31,446 nt of DNA, taken from positions 1 through 31,446 of the forward strand of contig JBEIVB010000020.1 of the NCBI GenBank assembly GCA_040374085.1. Direction: 5' to 3'. Positions within the stretch are counted from its first letter, which is position 1, and the number at the start of each line of letters is the position of its first letter. The notes beneath the pieces are model-generated. The model had not been told where the DNA came from. It saw only the letters and a program-made list of their open reading frames with translations, and made no database searches. Shown here piece by piece: positions 23,266-31,025 of this stretch. The stretch is from JBEIVB01 sp040374085 (GTDB lineage Bacteria; Bacteroidota; Bacteroidia; UBA4408). Made by a program: the position numbers and the translations under genes.

Positions 23266-24405
23266 ATGCTCCGTAAACGCTCGATTTTCGCCCTAATTGC
23301 ATTCGCAACTGCCTTGTTTTCAGGGATGTTCACCCCCTCCATGGCTCAGGAAGAGCCTGAGGCCCATGCCGCAGAAGCCCACAGCGCTGAACATACGGCC
23401 CACCCAAAAGAAAAGTTCAACGCCGGAAAGCTCATCCTCGAGCACGTTTCCGATGCCCACGAGTGGCACGTAATGACCCTCGGCAGCAACGGACCCCATC
23501 CGAAACACATAGCCTTGCACCTGCCGGTAATCGTGTACAGCAAGGCCAAGGGCATCTCTGTGTTTTCGTCTGCCCAATTCGTAAACCACGAAACGCACCA
23601 GCCCCAGGCCTACAGCGGCTATCGCCTCGAAGAGAATAAGATTGTGTCCGAAGACCCAAGCGAGGTGTTCTACGACCTTTCCATCACCAAGAACGTATTC
23701 GCTTTGCTCATCAGCCTGTTGGTGATGTCGGTTATCTTCCTCTCGGTGGCCTCTGCCTACCGCAAGCGCGGAAACAACCAAGCGCCCCGCGGTCTGCAAT
23801 CTTTTGTTGAGCCTCTCATCGTGTTCATCCGCGACGAGGTAGCCAAGCCCTCCATCGGTCCGCGTTACGAGCGCTTCTTGCCCTTCCTGCTCACCGTTTT
23901 CTTCTTCATCTTCATCAACAACCTTCTGGGCCTTATCCCCATCCTTCCGGGTGGAGCCAATGTAACCGGCAACATTGCCGTTACCATGGTGTTGGCGCTC
24001 ATGGTGTTTTTCATTACCACGTTTTCGGCCAAAAAAGACTACTGGATCCACATCTTCAACACTCCCGGCGTTCCGTGGTGGTTGAAATTTCCGGTTCCAT
24101 TAATGCCCATCATCGAGCTCGTAGGCGTCATCAGCAAGCCCTTGGTTCTCTGCCTCCGTTTGTTTGCCAACATCACCGCCGGCCACATCATTGCCCTGGC
24201 CTTTTTCAGCCTCATCTTCATTTTTGGTGAAATGAGCGCAGGTGTAGGCTACGGCGTATCGGTGGCCTCGGTAGCCTTTACCATTTTCATGAACTTCCTG
24301 GAACTGCTCGTTGCCTTCCTGCAGGCCTATGTGTTTACGCTGCTGGCCTCTTTGTATTTCGGTGCTGCACTGGAAGAACATCATCACGAAGAAGCCCATC
24401 ATTAA
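23266..24405 (+). CDS. atpB: F1Fo ATP synthase subunit a
   Basis: Proton-channel subunit a, 379 residues, about 100 longer than the E. coli protein. The core has SKPLVLCLRLFANITAGHII with the essential arginine of LRLFAN, and the usual membrane helices from about residue 145 onward. The extra N-terminal part carries a signal-peptide-like start (cut near PSMAQ) and a histidine- and glutamate-rich segment followed by a predicted periplasmic domain of some 110 residues. This extension is typical of Bacteroidota. The C-terminus is histidine-rich (EEHHHEEAHH). It is the first gene of the structural operon. Confidence 0.95.
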   Translation: MLRKRSIFALIAFATALFSGMFTPSMAQEEPEAHAAEAHSAEHTAHPKEKFNAGKLILEHVSDAHEWHVMTLGSNGPHPKHIALHLPVIVYSKAKGISVFSSAQFVNHETHQPQAYSGYRLEENKIVSEDPSEVFYDLSITKNVFALLISLLVMSVIFLSVASAYRKRGNNQAPRGLQSFVEPLIVFIRDEVAKPSIGPRYERFLPFLLTVFFFIFINNLLGLIPILPGGANVTGNIAVTMVLALMVFFITTFSAKKDYWIHIFNTPGVPWWLKFPVPLMPIIELVGVISKPLVLCLRLFANITAGHIIALAFFSLIFIFGEMSAGVGYGVSVASVAFTIFMNFLELLVAFLQAYVFTLLASLYFGAALEEHHHEEAHH

Positions 24406-24462
24406 CCCAACCCTGTAAACCCGCCGAAAGGCACTTTTAATAACCCCAAAACCCAAATCAAC

Positions 24463-24720
24463 ATGACAACTTTAATGACGTTGCTGCAAGAAACTGCGAA
24501 CATGGCCGTAGCAAAAGCCGGAGCCGGTATCGGTGCTGGTATTGCTGCCCTTGGTGCAGGAATGGGCATTGGTCGCATCGGTGGCTCTGCCCTCGAGTCG
24601 ATCGCCCGTCAGCCTGAAGCTCAGGGTGACATCCGCTCCAACATGATCGTGGCCGCCGCCCTTGTAGAAGGTGCTGCTTTCTTTGCCATCGTAGTGTGTC
24701 TGCTGATCCTGTTCATCTAA
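24463..24720 (+). CDS. atpE: F1Fo ATP synthase subunit c
   Basis: An 85-residue proteolipid that forms the rotor ring. The first helix carries the glycine repeat GAGIGAGIAALGAGMGIG, the polar loop is ARQPEAQGD, and the second helix holds the ion-binding glutamate in AALVEGAAFFAIVV. The residue after the glutamate is glycine, not the serine or threonine of sodium-type rings, so protons are the likely ion. A strong hairpin follows before atpF. Confidence 0.96.
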   Translation: MTTLMTLLQETANMAVAKAGAGIGAGIAALGAGMGIGRIGGSALESIARQPEAQGDIRSNMIVAAALVEGAAFFAIVVCLLILFI

Positions 24721-24742
24721 CCCGAACCGGATTGGAAAAAAC

Positions 24743-24779
24743 AAACCACCGCGCAACGATTGGTTGCCCGGTGGTTTTT
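24743..24779 (+). other. intercistronic hairpin between atpE and atpF
   Basis: AAACCACCG (24743-24751) pairs with CGGTGGTTT (24769-24777), then after a C-C mismatch GCAAC (24753-24757) pairs with GTTGC (24763-24767), leaving a 5-base loop. Five T residues end the stem (24775-24779). It resembles a partial intrinsic terminator or an mRNA-stabilising structure, inside the 99-base atpE-atpF spacer. Confidence 0.75.
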
Positions 24780-24819
24780 AACCGAACAACCACATTATCC
24801 TTATAAAAATCGTTTCGTC

Positions 24820-25314
24820 ATGGAATTAGTAACCCCCGGCATTGGACTCATCTTCTGGATGACCCTGTCTTTTGGGATTGTGTTTTTCCTGCTGCGTAAA
24901 TTCGCTTGGGGCCCCATTCTGGGCATGATCAAAGAGCGGGAAGAAAGCATTGAAAAAGCCCTGAAAGCGGCTGAGAATGCCAAAGAAGACCTGAAGCTGT
25001 TTCAATCGCAAAACGAGAAGCTGATGCAGGAAGCCCGCGCCGAGCGCGACGCCATGCTCAAAGAAGCCCGCGAAATGCGCGAGAAGATGCTGAACGATGC
25101 CAAGGAGAAAGCCGGGTCGGAAGCCGAGCGCATCCTGGCCTCTGCTCGTCAGGAAATCACCAACGAGAAGAACGCCGCCATCAACCAAATCAAAGATCAG
25201 GTGGCTACGCTCAGCGTGGAAATCGCGGAGAAGATCCTGCGCAGCGAGCTCAGCAGCGACGAGAAGCAGAAGTCCCTCATGCAGAACCTCCTCGCCGAGG
25301 TAAAACTCAACTAA
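24820..25314 (+). CDS. atpF: F1Fo ATP synthase subunit b
   Basis: Peripheral-stalk subunit of 164 residues. One N-terminal membrane helix (GIGLIFWMTLSFGIVFFLLR) is followed by a long charged amphipathic helix of coiled-coil character rich in Lys, Glu and Ala, and a C-terminal region EIAEKILRSELSSDEKQ that contacts delta. The start at 24820 (MELVTPGIG) is preferred over the in-frame start at 24760, which would place the intercistronic hairpin in the coding region and add a non-conserved leader. Confidence 0.93.
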   Translation: MELVTPGIGLIFWMTLSFGIVFFLLRKFAWGPILGMIKEREESIEKALKAAENAKEDLKLFQSQNEKLMQEARAERDAMLKEAREMREKMLNDAKEKAGSEAERILASARQEITNEKNAAINQIKDQVATLSVEIAEKILRSELSSDEKQKSLMQNLLAEVKLN

Positions 25315-25326
25315 AGGCCCGCCCTC

Positions 25327-25872
25327 ATGGTGAACACCAAACTTGCTGCACGCTACGCCCAAGCCTTGCTCGACCTTGCCCTTGAGCAAAACAAGCTGGA
25401 TGCGGTGCAGGCCGATATGAAGTGGCTGCTTGCCTTGTTGCACGAAAACCGCGACCTGGGCCTGCTCCTGAAAAGCCCCATCATCAAAGCCGATAAAAAG
25501 GAGATGACCTTGGTTGCCATTATGCAAAGCCACATTCAGGAGCTGAGCATGACCTTCATCCGACTGGTTGCCCGCAAACGCCGCGAACAAGACATTCCCC
25601 CCATGGCCGAAGAATTCCTTCGCTTGGTGGCCGATTATAAAAACATCCAACAAGTTGTGCTCACCGCCGCCACGCGCGTAGATGCTACCCTCGTTGAACA
25701 AGTAAAAAACCTCACCCAAGAAGCCACCGGCTCTGAGGTAGAAATCATTCAGCGCGTAAACCCTGCCCTCATCGGCGGATTCGTGCTCAACATAGGCGAC
25801 AAGCAGTTCGACAGCAGCATCGCCACCCGCATCAAACGGGTAAAACGCAAACTCACCGAAACAAAAATCTGA
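25327..25872 (+). CDS. atpH: F1Fo ATP synthase subunit delta
   Basis: The 181-residue OSCP/delta subunit that links the peripheral stalk to the F1 head. The N-terminal helical domain shows AARYAQALLDLALEQNKLDAV, and the C-terminal half has LTAATRVDATLVEQVKNL and NPALIGGFVLNIGDKQFDSS, the GG-containing motif conserved in the family. It begins 12 bases after atpF and ends 19 bases before atpA. Confidence 0.94.
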   Translation: MVNTKLAARYAQALLDLALEQNKLDAVQADMKWLLALLHENRDLGLLLKSPIIKADKKEMTLVAIMQSHIQELSMTFIRLVARKRREQDIPPMAEEFLRLVADYKNIQQVVLTAATRVDATLVEQVKNLTQEATGSEVEIIQRVNPALIGGFVLNIGDKQFDSSIATRIKRVKRKLTETKI

Positions 25873-25891
25873 TCTCTCATTCCTCAACCAC

Positions 25892-27472
25892 ATGGCAGAT
25901 GTGAAACCCGCAGAAGTATCTGCGATCATCCGGCAACAGCTCTCCGGCTTTAAAAGCGAAGCTGAACTCGAAGAAGTAGGTACCATCCTTCAAGTAGGCG
26001 ATGGCATTGCCCGTATCTACGGACTATCCAATGTTCAATCGGGTGAGCTCATTGAGTTCGACAACAGCCTAAAAGGCATTGTGCTCAACCTCGAAGAAGA
26101 CAACGTTGGTGCTGTAATTTTGGGCTCCAGCACCGGCATCAAAGAAGGAGACACCGTGCGCCGCACCCGCAAAATCGCCTCCATTCCGGTGGGCGAAGGC
26201 CTATTGGGCCGTGTGGTAGATACCCTGGGTAACCCCATAGACGGCAAAGGCGCCGTGGCAGGAGAAACTTTTCAGATGCCCCTCGAGCGCAAAGCTCCGG
26301 GTGTTATCTACCGCCAGCCGGTTAACGAGCCCCTCCAAACCGGCATCAAGGCCATTGACGCCATGATTCCGATTGGACGCGGACAGCGCGAGCTCATCAT
26401 CGGCGACCGCCAAACCGGTAAGACCGCCGTGGCCATCGATACCATCATCAACCAGAAAGAATTCTACGACAAGGGCGAACCGGTGTTCTGCATCTACGTT
26501 GCCATAGGCCAGAAAGGCTCTACTGTTGCCTCCATCGTAAAAACCCTCGAAGACTGCGGTGCCATGAAATACACCGTGGTGGTTTCGGCTACCGCCTCCG
26601 ACCCTGCTCCTATGCAGTTCTACGCGCCTTTTGCAGGTGCCGCCATCGGCGAATACTTCCGCGATACCGGCCGCCCGGCCCTTATCGTGTACGATGACCT
26701 TTCTAAGCAAGCTGTAGCCTACCGCGAAGTATCCCTCCTCTTGCGCCGTCCGCCCGGACGCGAAGCCTACCCGGGCGATGTGTTCTATCTGCACAGCCGT
26801 TTGCTGGAGCGTGCCGCAAAAATCAACGCCAGCGACAGCATTGCTCAGCAAATGAACGACCTGCCCGAAACCTTGAAAGGCAAAGTAAAAGGCGGGGGAT
26901 CGCTTACCGCCTTGCCCATCATCGAAACCCAGGCAGGCGACGTTTCGGCTTACATCCCAACCAACGTAATCTCCATCACCGACGGACAGATCTTCCTCGA
27001 GTCGAACCTCTTCAACTCCGGTGTGCGTCCTGCCATCAACGTGGGCATCTCGGTATCGCGCGTAGGCGGCAATGCCCAGATCAAATCCATGAAAAAAGTG
27101 GCGGGCACCTTAAAGCTCGATCAGGCTCAGTACCGCGAACTGGAGGCCTTCTCTAAGTTCGGATCCGACCTCGATGCCGCCACCAAAGCCGTTCTCGACA
27201 AAGGCTCGCGCAACGTGGAAATCCTAAAGCAGGGCCAGTTCTCTCCGCTTTCGGTAGAGAAGCAGATCGCCATCATCTACTGCGGCACCAAAGGCCTGTT
27301 GCGCAGTGTGCCCATCGCAAAAGTGAAAGCATTTGAAGCCGACTACCTTTCTGTGTTGGAAGCCAAGCACGCCACCATCCTTTCCGACCTCAGGGCCGGT
27401 AAGTACACCGACGAAATCACCAACACCTTAGAGGCAGTTGCCAAAGAAGTGGCCAAGCGCCACAGCGCCTAA
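25892..27472 (+). CDS. atpA: F1Fo ATP synthase subunit alpha
   Basis: Catalytic-core subunit of 526 residues. The Walker A motif is GDRQTGKTAVA, and the N-terminal beta-barrel, the nucleotide-binding domain (VFCIYVAIGQKGSTVASIV, LIVYDDLSKQAVAYREVSLL) and the C-terminal helical bundle are all present. The signature RPAINVGISVSRVGG carries the arginine that completes the catalytic site of beta. Length and order are normal. The beta and epsilon genes are not in this operon, as is common in the phylum. Confidence 0.97.
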   Translation: MADVKPAEVSAIIRQQLSGFKSEAELEEVGTILQVGDGIARIYGLSNVQSGELIEFDNSLKGIVLNLEEDNVGAVILGSSTGIKEGDTVRRTRKIASIPVGEGLLGRVVDTLGNPIDGKGAVAGETFQMPLERKAPGVIYRQPVNEPLQTGIKAIDAMIPIGRGQRELIIGDRQTGKTAVAIDTIINQKEFYDKGEPVFCIYVAIGQKGSTVASIVKTLEDCGAMKYTVVVSATASDPAPMQFYAPFAGAAIGEYFRDTGRPALIVYDDLSKQAVAYREVSLLLRRPPGREAYPGDVFYLHSRLLERAAKINASDSIAQQMNDLPETLKGKVKGGGSLTALPIIETQAGDVSAYIPTNVISITDGQIFLESNLFNSGVRPAINVGISVSRVGGNAQIKSMKKVAGTLKLDQAQYRELEAFSKFGSDLDAATKAVLDKGSRNVEILKQGQFSPLSVEKQIAIIYCGTKGLLRSVPIAKVKAFEADYLSVLEAKHATILSDLRAGKYTDEITNTLEAVAKEVAKRHSA

Positions 27473-27492
27473 CACCCAACCTCAGAAACAGG

Positions 27493-28374
27493 ATGGCCAA
27501 CCTTAAAGAAATACGGATACGCATTGGTTCGGTAAGCTCTACGCAGCAGATCACCAAAGCCATGAAAATGGTTTCGGCTGCCAAATTGCGCAGGGCACAA
27601 GATGCCATTGTGCAGATGCGGCCCTACGCCACCAAGCTGAAAGAGCTTTTGGAAAACCTCAGCTCATCGCTGGAGAACAACGGAGAAAATGCCTTTGCCG
27701 AAACGCGCGAGGTAAAAAACGTGCTCTTGGTTCCCATCACCTCCAACCGTGGCCTCTGCGGCGCGTTCAACAACAACGTTATAAAACGCACCAACCACCT
27801 GGCTCGTGTAGAGTATGCCAACTGCAAAGTAAGCGTGCTGTGTGTGGGCAAGAAAGGCGACGAATTCTTTAAGCGCACCGATTTCCACATCATAGGTTCC
27901 GACCTGCCCCGCCACCTCAACGAACTCTTCGACCATCTTACCTTCGAGCACGTTGCACCCGTTGCCCAGCACGTAATGGAGGCCTTTCTGTCCAAGCAAT
28001 TCGACCGGGTAGTTCTGGTGTACAACCAATTCAGAAACGCCGCCGTGCAGGTGTTGGCCGAGGAGCAATTCCTGCCCATACAGCCAGCGGCATCTACCGG
28101 GTCGGCCTTAAAAACAGAATACCTGTTTGAGCCCAGCAAAGAGTTCATTGTAACCGAGCTGATTCCAAAATCCCTAAAAATTCAGTTCTACAAAGCCCTC
28201 TTAGACAGCCACGCATCGGAGCACGGGGCCCGCATGACCGCCATGCACAAAGCCACCGACAACGCAGGCGAGCTCATCAAATCGCTGAAGCTTACCTACA
28301 ACAAAGCACGCCAGGCCAGCATCACCAACGAAATTCTCGAAATCGTGGGTGGAGCAGAAGCCCTAAAAAGCTAA
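27493..28374 (+). CDS. atpG: F1Fo ATP synthase subunit gamma
   Basis: Central rotor shaft of 293 residues. The N-terminal helix has EIRIRIGSVSSTQQITKAMK, the middle Rossmann-like part has VPITSNRGLCGAFNNNV, and the C-terminal helix ends SLKLTYNKARQASITNEILE with IVGGAEAL, all diagnostic. It is the last gene of the operon, followed by a strong terminator 23 bases on. Confidence 0.96.
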   Translation: MANLKEIRIRIGSVSSTQQITKAMKMVSAAKLRRAQDAIVQMRPYATKLKELLENLSSSLENNGENAFAETREVKNVLLVPITSNRGLCGAFNNNVIKRTNHLARVEYANCKVSVLCVGKKGDEFFKRTDFHIIGSDLPRHLNELFDHLTFEHVAPVAQHVMEAFLSKQFDRVVLVYNQFRNAAVQVLAEEQFLPIQPAASTGSALKTEYLFEPSKEFIVTELIPKSLKIQFYKALLDSHASEHGARMTAMHKATDNAGELIKSLKLTYNKARQASITNEILEIVGGAEALKS

Positions 28375-28397
28375 AACAACCTTTATTCAATAAAAAG

Positions 28398-28429
28398 CCG
28401 GATGGGAGCAATCTTCATCCGGTTTTTTT
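28398..28429. terminator. bidirectional intrinsic terminator after atpG
   Basis: CCGGATG (28398-28404) pairs with CATCCGG (28416-28422) around an 11-base loop; seven T residues follow on the plus strand, and on the minus strand the stem is followed by GC and five T residues. It serves atpG and the convergent amidohydrolase gene, whose stop codon lies in the plus-strand T-run. Confidence 0.85.
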
Positions 28430-29579
28430 ATGCCAGGCGTTTCAGCCTCGAGTTTGGGTTGAGTTCCAGATTGGGCGCATGCTCCAGCAAAAAAATGCCC
28501 GGACGCTTGCCGGGTTCGAGCTTACCTAAATGGTGCCAGCCAAAAGCCTCGGCGCCATTGTTGCACGCCCAGGAAAACAACTCGGGAGTAGACAGCGAGG
28601 GAAAACGGGCTTGCAGCCACACCATCTCTTCCAAAAGATTAAGGTTGTAATTAGAAGCCAGGCTATCGGTGCCCAACAAAAGGGTAACGCCCGCCTTGTG
28701 CAGCATCTCAGCAGGTGGAGCCTTGCGCTCTATGTACCAATTGGCACGCGGACACAGGCACCAGTACAGGTGTGGATGAAGGGCTTGGGCAAAGGCCACA
28801 TCGTCAGGTGTGGTAAACGTGTTGTGGACCAGAATAAGCGGCACCTCGGCCGGGAACTTCGGAAGCCAGTATTGAAGAGAAGAACACCCGGGTGCTTGCC
28901 AATCCGAAAGATCAAACCCAAAACTCAGAAGACGTTCGTACATAGGTCCGCGCTTATACCGAAACAGCTCCTCTTCCGAGGCCGACTCCTGGTTGTGAAT
29001 CGAAAGCAATCCACCGTGCGCCGCGTTCCACTCCGAAATGCCCTTCATAAGCGAAAGAGAAAGGGAATACGGCGCATGGGGCGTTAACGTTGCACGGCTT
29101 TTAAACGCCTTCAGCTTTTCATAACCATTGGCCAATACATCGGCAGCCCGCTCGGGCAAAAAAGCAAAGAGCTCTACAAACGCATGCACCTCTATGGGCA
29201 GCCCCTGAGCAGCAGCAGATGCGTGCACCGTGTTGCAGATGTCGCCCAAACCCACAATGCCGCATGCCACCATCTCCTCCATGGACTTTCTGGCAGAGGC
29301 CGCAATCTCGGATGGGTTGGCGGCGCGGTGGGTGCCCACCGCGCGTATGAAGCCGTCTAAGCCCGTGCCCTCTTCGAGCGCGCCGTGCAGATGAGAGAGT
29401 TCGGTATGGCAATGTGCGTTGATCATGCCGGGGCACAACCAGCCCTCCAGCGCATGAGAAGGAGCTTCGGGCAAGGCCTCCACAGAACAAATGGTGCCTG
29501 CCTCGTGCACCAAGGCCACAGGGCCACCATGCCCTCCGGCACCATCCAGCCAACCGCTGGCCAATATCGTTTCCTGCAT
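28428..29579 (-). CDS. amidohydrolase family protein
   Basis: A 383-residue metal-dependent hydrolase of the adenosine/cytosine deaminase and chlorohydrolase branch. The N-terminal metal motif is INAHCHTELSHLHG with H56 and H58, followed by TPHAPYSLS, a SIHNQESASE-type histidine, VHNTFTTPD and the final aspartate in GTDSLASNYNLN. The pattern PGMINAHCH ... GKLEPGKRPGIFLLE frames a typical beta-sandwich plus TIM barrel. Substrate is unknown; deamination of a purine-like compound such as aminofutalosine is one option. The start is set at the ATG at 29579; the frame is open upstream without another ATG and the promoter lies at 29598. Confidence 0.85.
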   Translation of the reverse strand: MQETILASGWLDGAGGHGGPVALVHEAGTICSVEALPEAPSHALEGWLCPGMINAHCHTELSHLHGALEEGTGLDGFIRAVGTHRAANPSEIAASARKSMEEMVACGIVGLGDICNTVHASAAAQGLPIEVHAFVELFAFLPERAADVLANGYEKLKAFKSRATLTPHAPYSLSLSLMKGISEWNAAHGGLLSIHNQESASEEELFRYKRGPMYERLLSFGFDLSDWQAPGCSSLQYWLPKFPAEVPLILVHNTFTTPDDVAFAQALHPHLYWCLCPRANWYIERKAPPAEMLHKAGVTLLLGTDSLASNYNLNLLEEMVWLQARFPSLSTPELFSWACNNGAEAFGWHHLGKLEPGKRPGIFLLEHAPNLELNPNSRLKRLA

Positions 29580-29597
29580 TACCTTAACAGCGTTTAA

Positions 29598-29605
29598 CAA
29601 AGATA
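29598..29605 (-). promoter_or_regulatory. Bacteroidota -7 element TATCTTTG for the amidohydrolase
   Basis: A perfect match on the minus strand, 18 bases before the ATG at 29579. It shares the short spacer with the divergent MORN-like gene. Confidence 0.6.
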
Positions 29606-29658
29606 CTCTTCAGGTTCTCACCGCCATCTCGAAATTTACCCTGCATAACTCCTCTTCT

Positions 29659-30465
29659 ATGAAACACCTGGTATTCCTTTTTTGCGTTGTTTCTGCAACC
29701 GCCCTGGGGCAAACACCCAAGCCACCGTCGGCCCCGTCACAAACTCCATCCAACAACCCGGCAAGCATAACCGATTCCTCTGCAAATAAGTTCGATTCAA
29801 ACGGCAATAAGCACGGGCTGTGGCAAGAGCAGGAAGGCGCTCTGCGCACAGAAGGCAGCTACGACCACGGAAAAAAAGAAGGATGCTGGAAGACCTTCTT
29901 CAACAACGGCCAAATCAACCTCCTCGAAGAGTACCACGAAGGAAAACGAAACGGATTCTATGTTGAACTCTCCAATGCCGGAACCCTGCGCAAACAAATT
30001 CAATACAAAGACGGGGCCTTGCATGGAACCTACCGCCAGTTCAACTCCGCCGGACGGCCCGAGCAGGAAACCGGATACCGAAACGGGCAGCTTTCCGGGC
30101 TCAAAAAGACCTACTATGCAAATGGAAAAGTGCTGGAAGAGGGCACCTTTGAACGCAACCTTCGCCAAGGTACCGCCACCTGGTATTATGAAAACGGCAA
30201 ACCATCGGTGCAATACCAATACAAAGACGGAGAGCTCGAGGGTATGCAGCGCACGTTCAACAACGACGGAAACCTCGCTTCGGAAACCGTCTACAAAAAA
30301 AATGTCATGGAGGGCGATTACCGAGAATTCTTCGAAGATGGAAAAACCCTAAAGCTCAAAGGACAATACGCCAAGGATAAAAAAAACGGCACCTGGTTTG
30401 AATACAACAAAGAAGGCACGGTCACAAAAACAGAACGGTATAAAGAGGATGTGCTCGTAAAATAA
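29659..30465 (+). CDS. secreted MORN-like (YwqK-type) repeat protein
   Basis: A 268-residue protein with a signal peptide (cleavage near ATALGQ) and a proline- and serine-rich spacer, then about nine tandem repeats of 21-24 residues. Each repeat has the pattern G-x-(W/Y)-x4-NG-x5-E-x-x-Y, for example KKEGCWKTFFNNGQ, ALHGTYRQFNSAGR and KKNGTWFEYNKEG. This is the MORN-2/YwqK arrangement, often annotated as an antitoxin family although most members are secreted repeat proteins of unknown role. The start at 29659 follows from the signal peptide; longer upstream frames overlap the divergent gene. No toxin gene adjoins it. Confidence 0.82.
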   Translation: MKHLVFLFCVVSATALGQTPKPPSAPSQTPSNNPASITDSSANKFDSNGNKHGLWQEQEGALRTEGSYDHGKKEGCWKTFFNNGQINLLEEYHEGKRNGFYVELSNAGTLRKQIQYKDGALHGTYRQFNSAGRPEQETGYRNGQLSGLKKTYYANGKVLEEGTFERNLRQGTATWYYENGKPSVQYQYKDGELEGMQRTFNNDGNLASETVYKKNVMEGDYREFFEDGKTLKLKGQYAKDKKNGTWFEYNKEGTVTKTERYKEDVLVK

Positions 30466-30468
30466 ATG

Positions 30469-30476
30469 TACCTTAG
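30469..30476 (+). promoter_or_regulatory. weak -7 element TACCTTAG for the first small lipoprotein
   Basis: TACCTTAG differs from TAnnTTTG at one position and lies 21 bases before the ATG at 30498. It also sits inside a GTAC/GTAC mini-palindrome, so it is uncertain. Confidence 0.35.
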
Positions 30477-30497
30477 TACAAACCTTTTGTTGTTGCT

Positions 30498-30725
30498 ATG
30501 CGCCTTCTGTTGTTGCTTTCTGCGGTGCTCTTTGCCCTCGGACTCTTCTCCTGCAAACGTTGCCTTACCTGCCAAGAGTTGGGCAGCGGCGACACCGGCC
30601 TGGTGAAATACCCGGAAACCTGCGGGAGCAGCAACGCCATGTACGACTACGTTGACCGCCTGGAGGCCAACAAAGCCCCACAGAACGTCATCAAATGCAC
30701 CGAAAAATCGAAATTGCCGTTTTAG
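30498..30725 (+). CDS. small cysteine-rich lipoprotein, copy 1
   Basis: A 75-residue protein I do not recognise. A hydrophobic leader ends in the lipobox GLFSC, and the lipidated C19 opens a CxxCxxC motif (CKRCLTC, C19, C22, C25). Two further cysteines follow at 42 (PETCGSS) and 67 (IKCTEK). The mature part is only 57 residues, so these five cysteines dominate it. The gene 66 bases downstream encodes a clear paralogue with the same cysteine plan. Metal, heme or disulfide roles are all open. Confidence 0.72.
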   Translation: MRLLLLLSAVLFALGLFSCKRCLTCQELGSGDTGLVKYPETCGSSNAMYDYVDRLEANKAPQNVIKCTEKSKLPF

Positions 30726-30729
30726 CAAG

Positions 30730-30761
30730 TTGGGGCTGAAAAACCTTATTCCGTATCATTG
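30730..30761 (+). promoter_or_regulatory. candidate promoter of the second small lipoprotein and purS
   Basis: TTG (30730-30732), 21 bases, then TATCATTG (30754-30761), one base off consensus. It lies 29 bases before the GTG start at 30791. Confidence 0.45.
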
Positions 30762-30790
30762 CAAAACAAAGAACCTCAATTTTAAACTCC

Positions 30791-31021
30791 GTGAAAAAGA
30801 TTGCCGCCCTGTTTCCTCTGGCTTGTTTAGCCCTCTTCCTCACCACCTCATGCAATAAGTGCATTAAGTGCGAGTACACCTTTAAGAAAGACCTGCGCGA
30901 CAGCACCGTAGTGTTTTCCCAAGTATGCGGCAACAACACCGAGGTTACCAACCAAGAAAACTTGGTAAAGGAAAGGTCTGCCGCCGATGGTGCCAACACG
31001 TATTCCTGCACCAAAGACTAA
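30791..31021 (+). CDS. small cysteine-rich lipoprotein, copy 2
   Basis: A 76-residue paralogue of the preceding gene, beginning with GTG (reading as MKKIAALF). The lipobox is LTTSC and C21 opens CNKCIKC (C21, C24, C27). Further cysteines stand at 46 (SQVCGNN) and 73 (YSCTKD), matching those of copy 1 within two positions of spacing. The GTG is chosen because the lysines and the hydrophobic core directly follow, and no ATG start fits. purS starts 4 bases after its stop, so it is transcribed with a purine gene. Function unknown. Confidence 0.7.
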   Translation: MKKIAALFPLACLALFLTTSCNKCIKCEYTFKKDLRDSTVVFSQVCGNNTEVTNQENLVKERSAADGANTYSCTKD

Positions 31022-31025
31022 TCGC

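Noticed and set aside
24826..25986. 386-codon minus-strand open frame opposite atpF and atpH.
   Set aside because: It lies fully antisense to two conserved ATP synthase genes; long antisense frames arise from the codon bias and the protein resembles nothing.
29659..30465. Toxin-antitoxin system suggested by the YwqK-type repeats.
   Set aside because: The protein is secreted and no toxin-like gene adjoins; the antitoxin label is an annotation habit for this repeat family.
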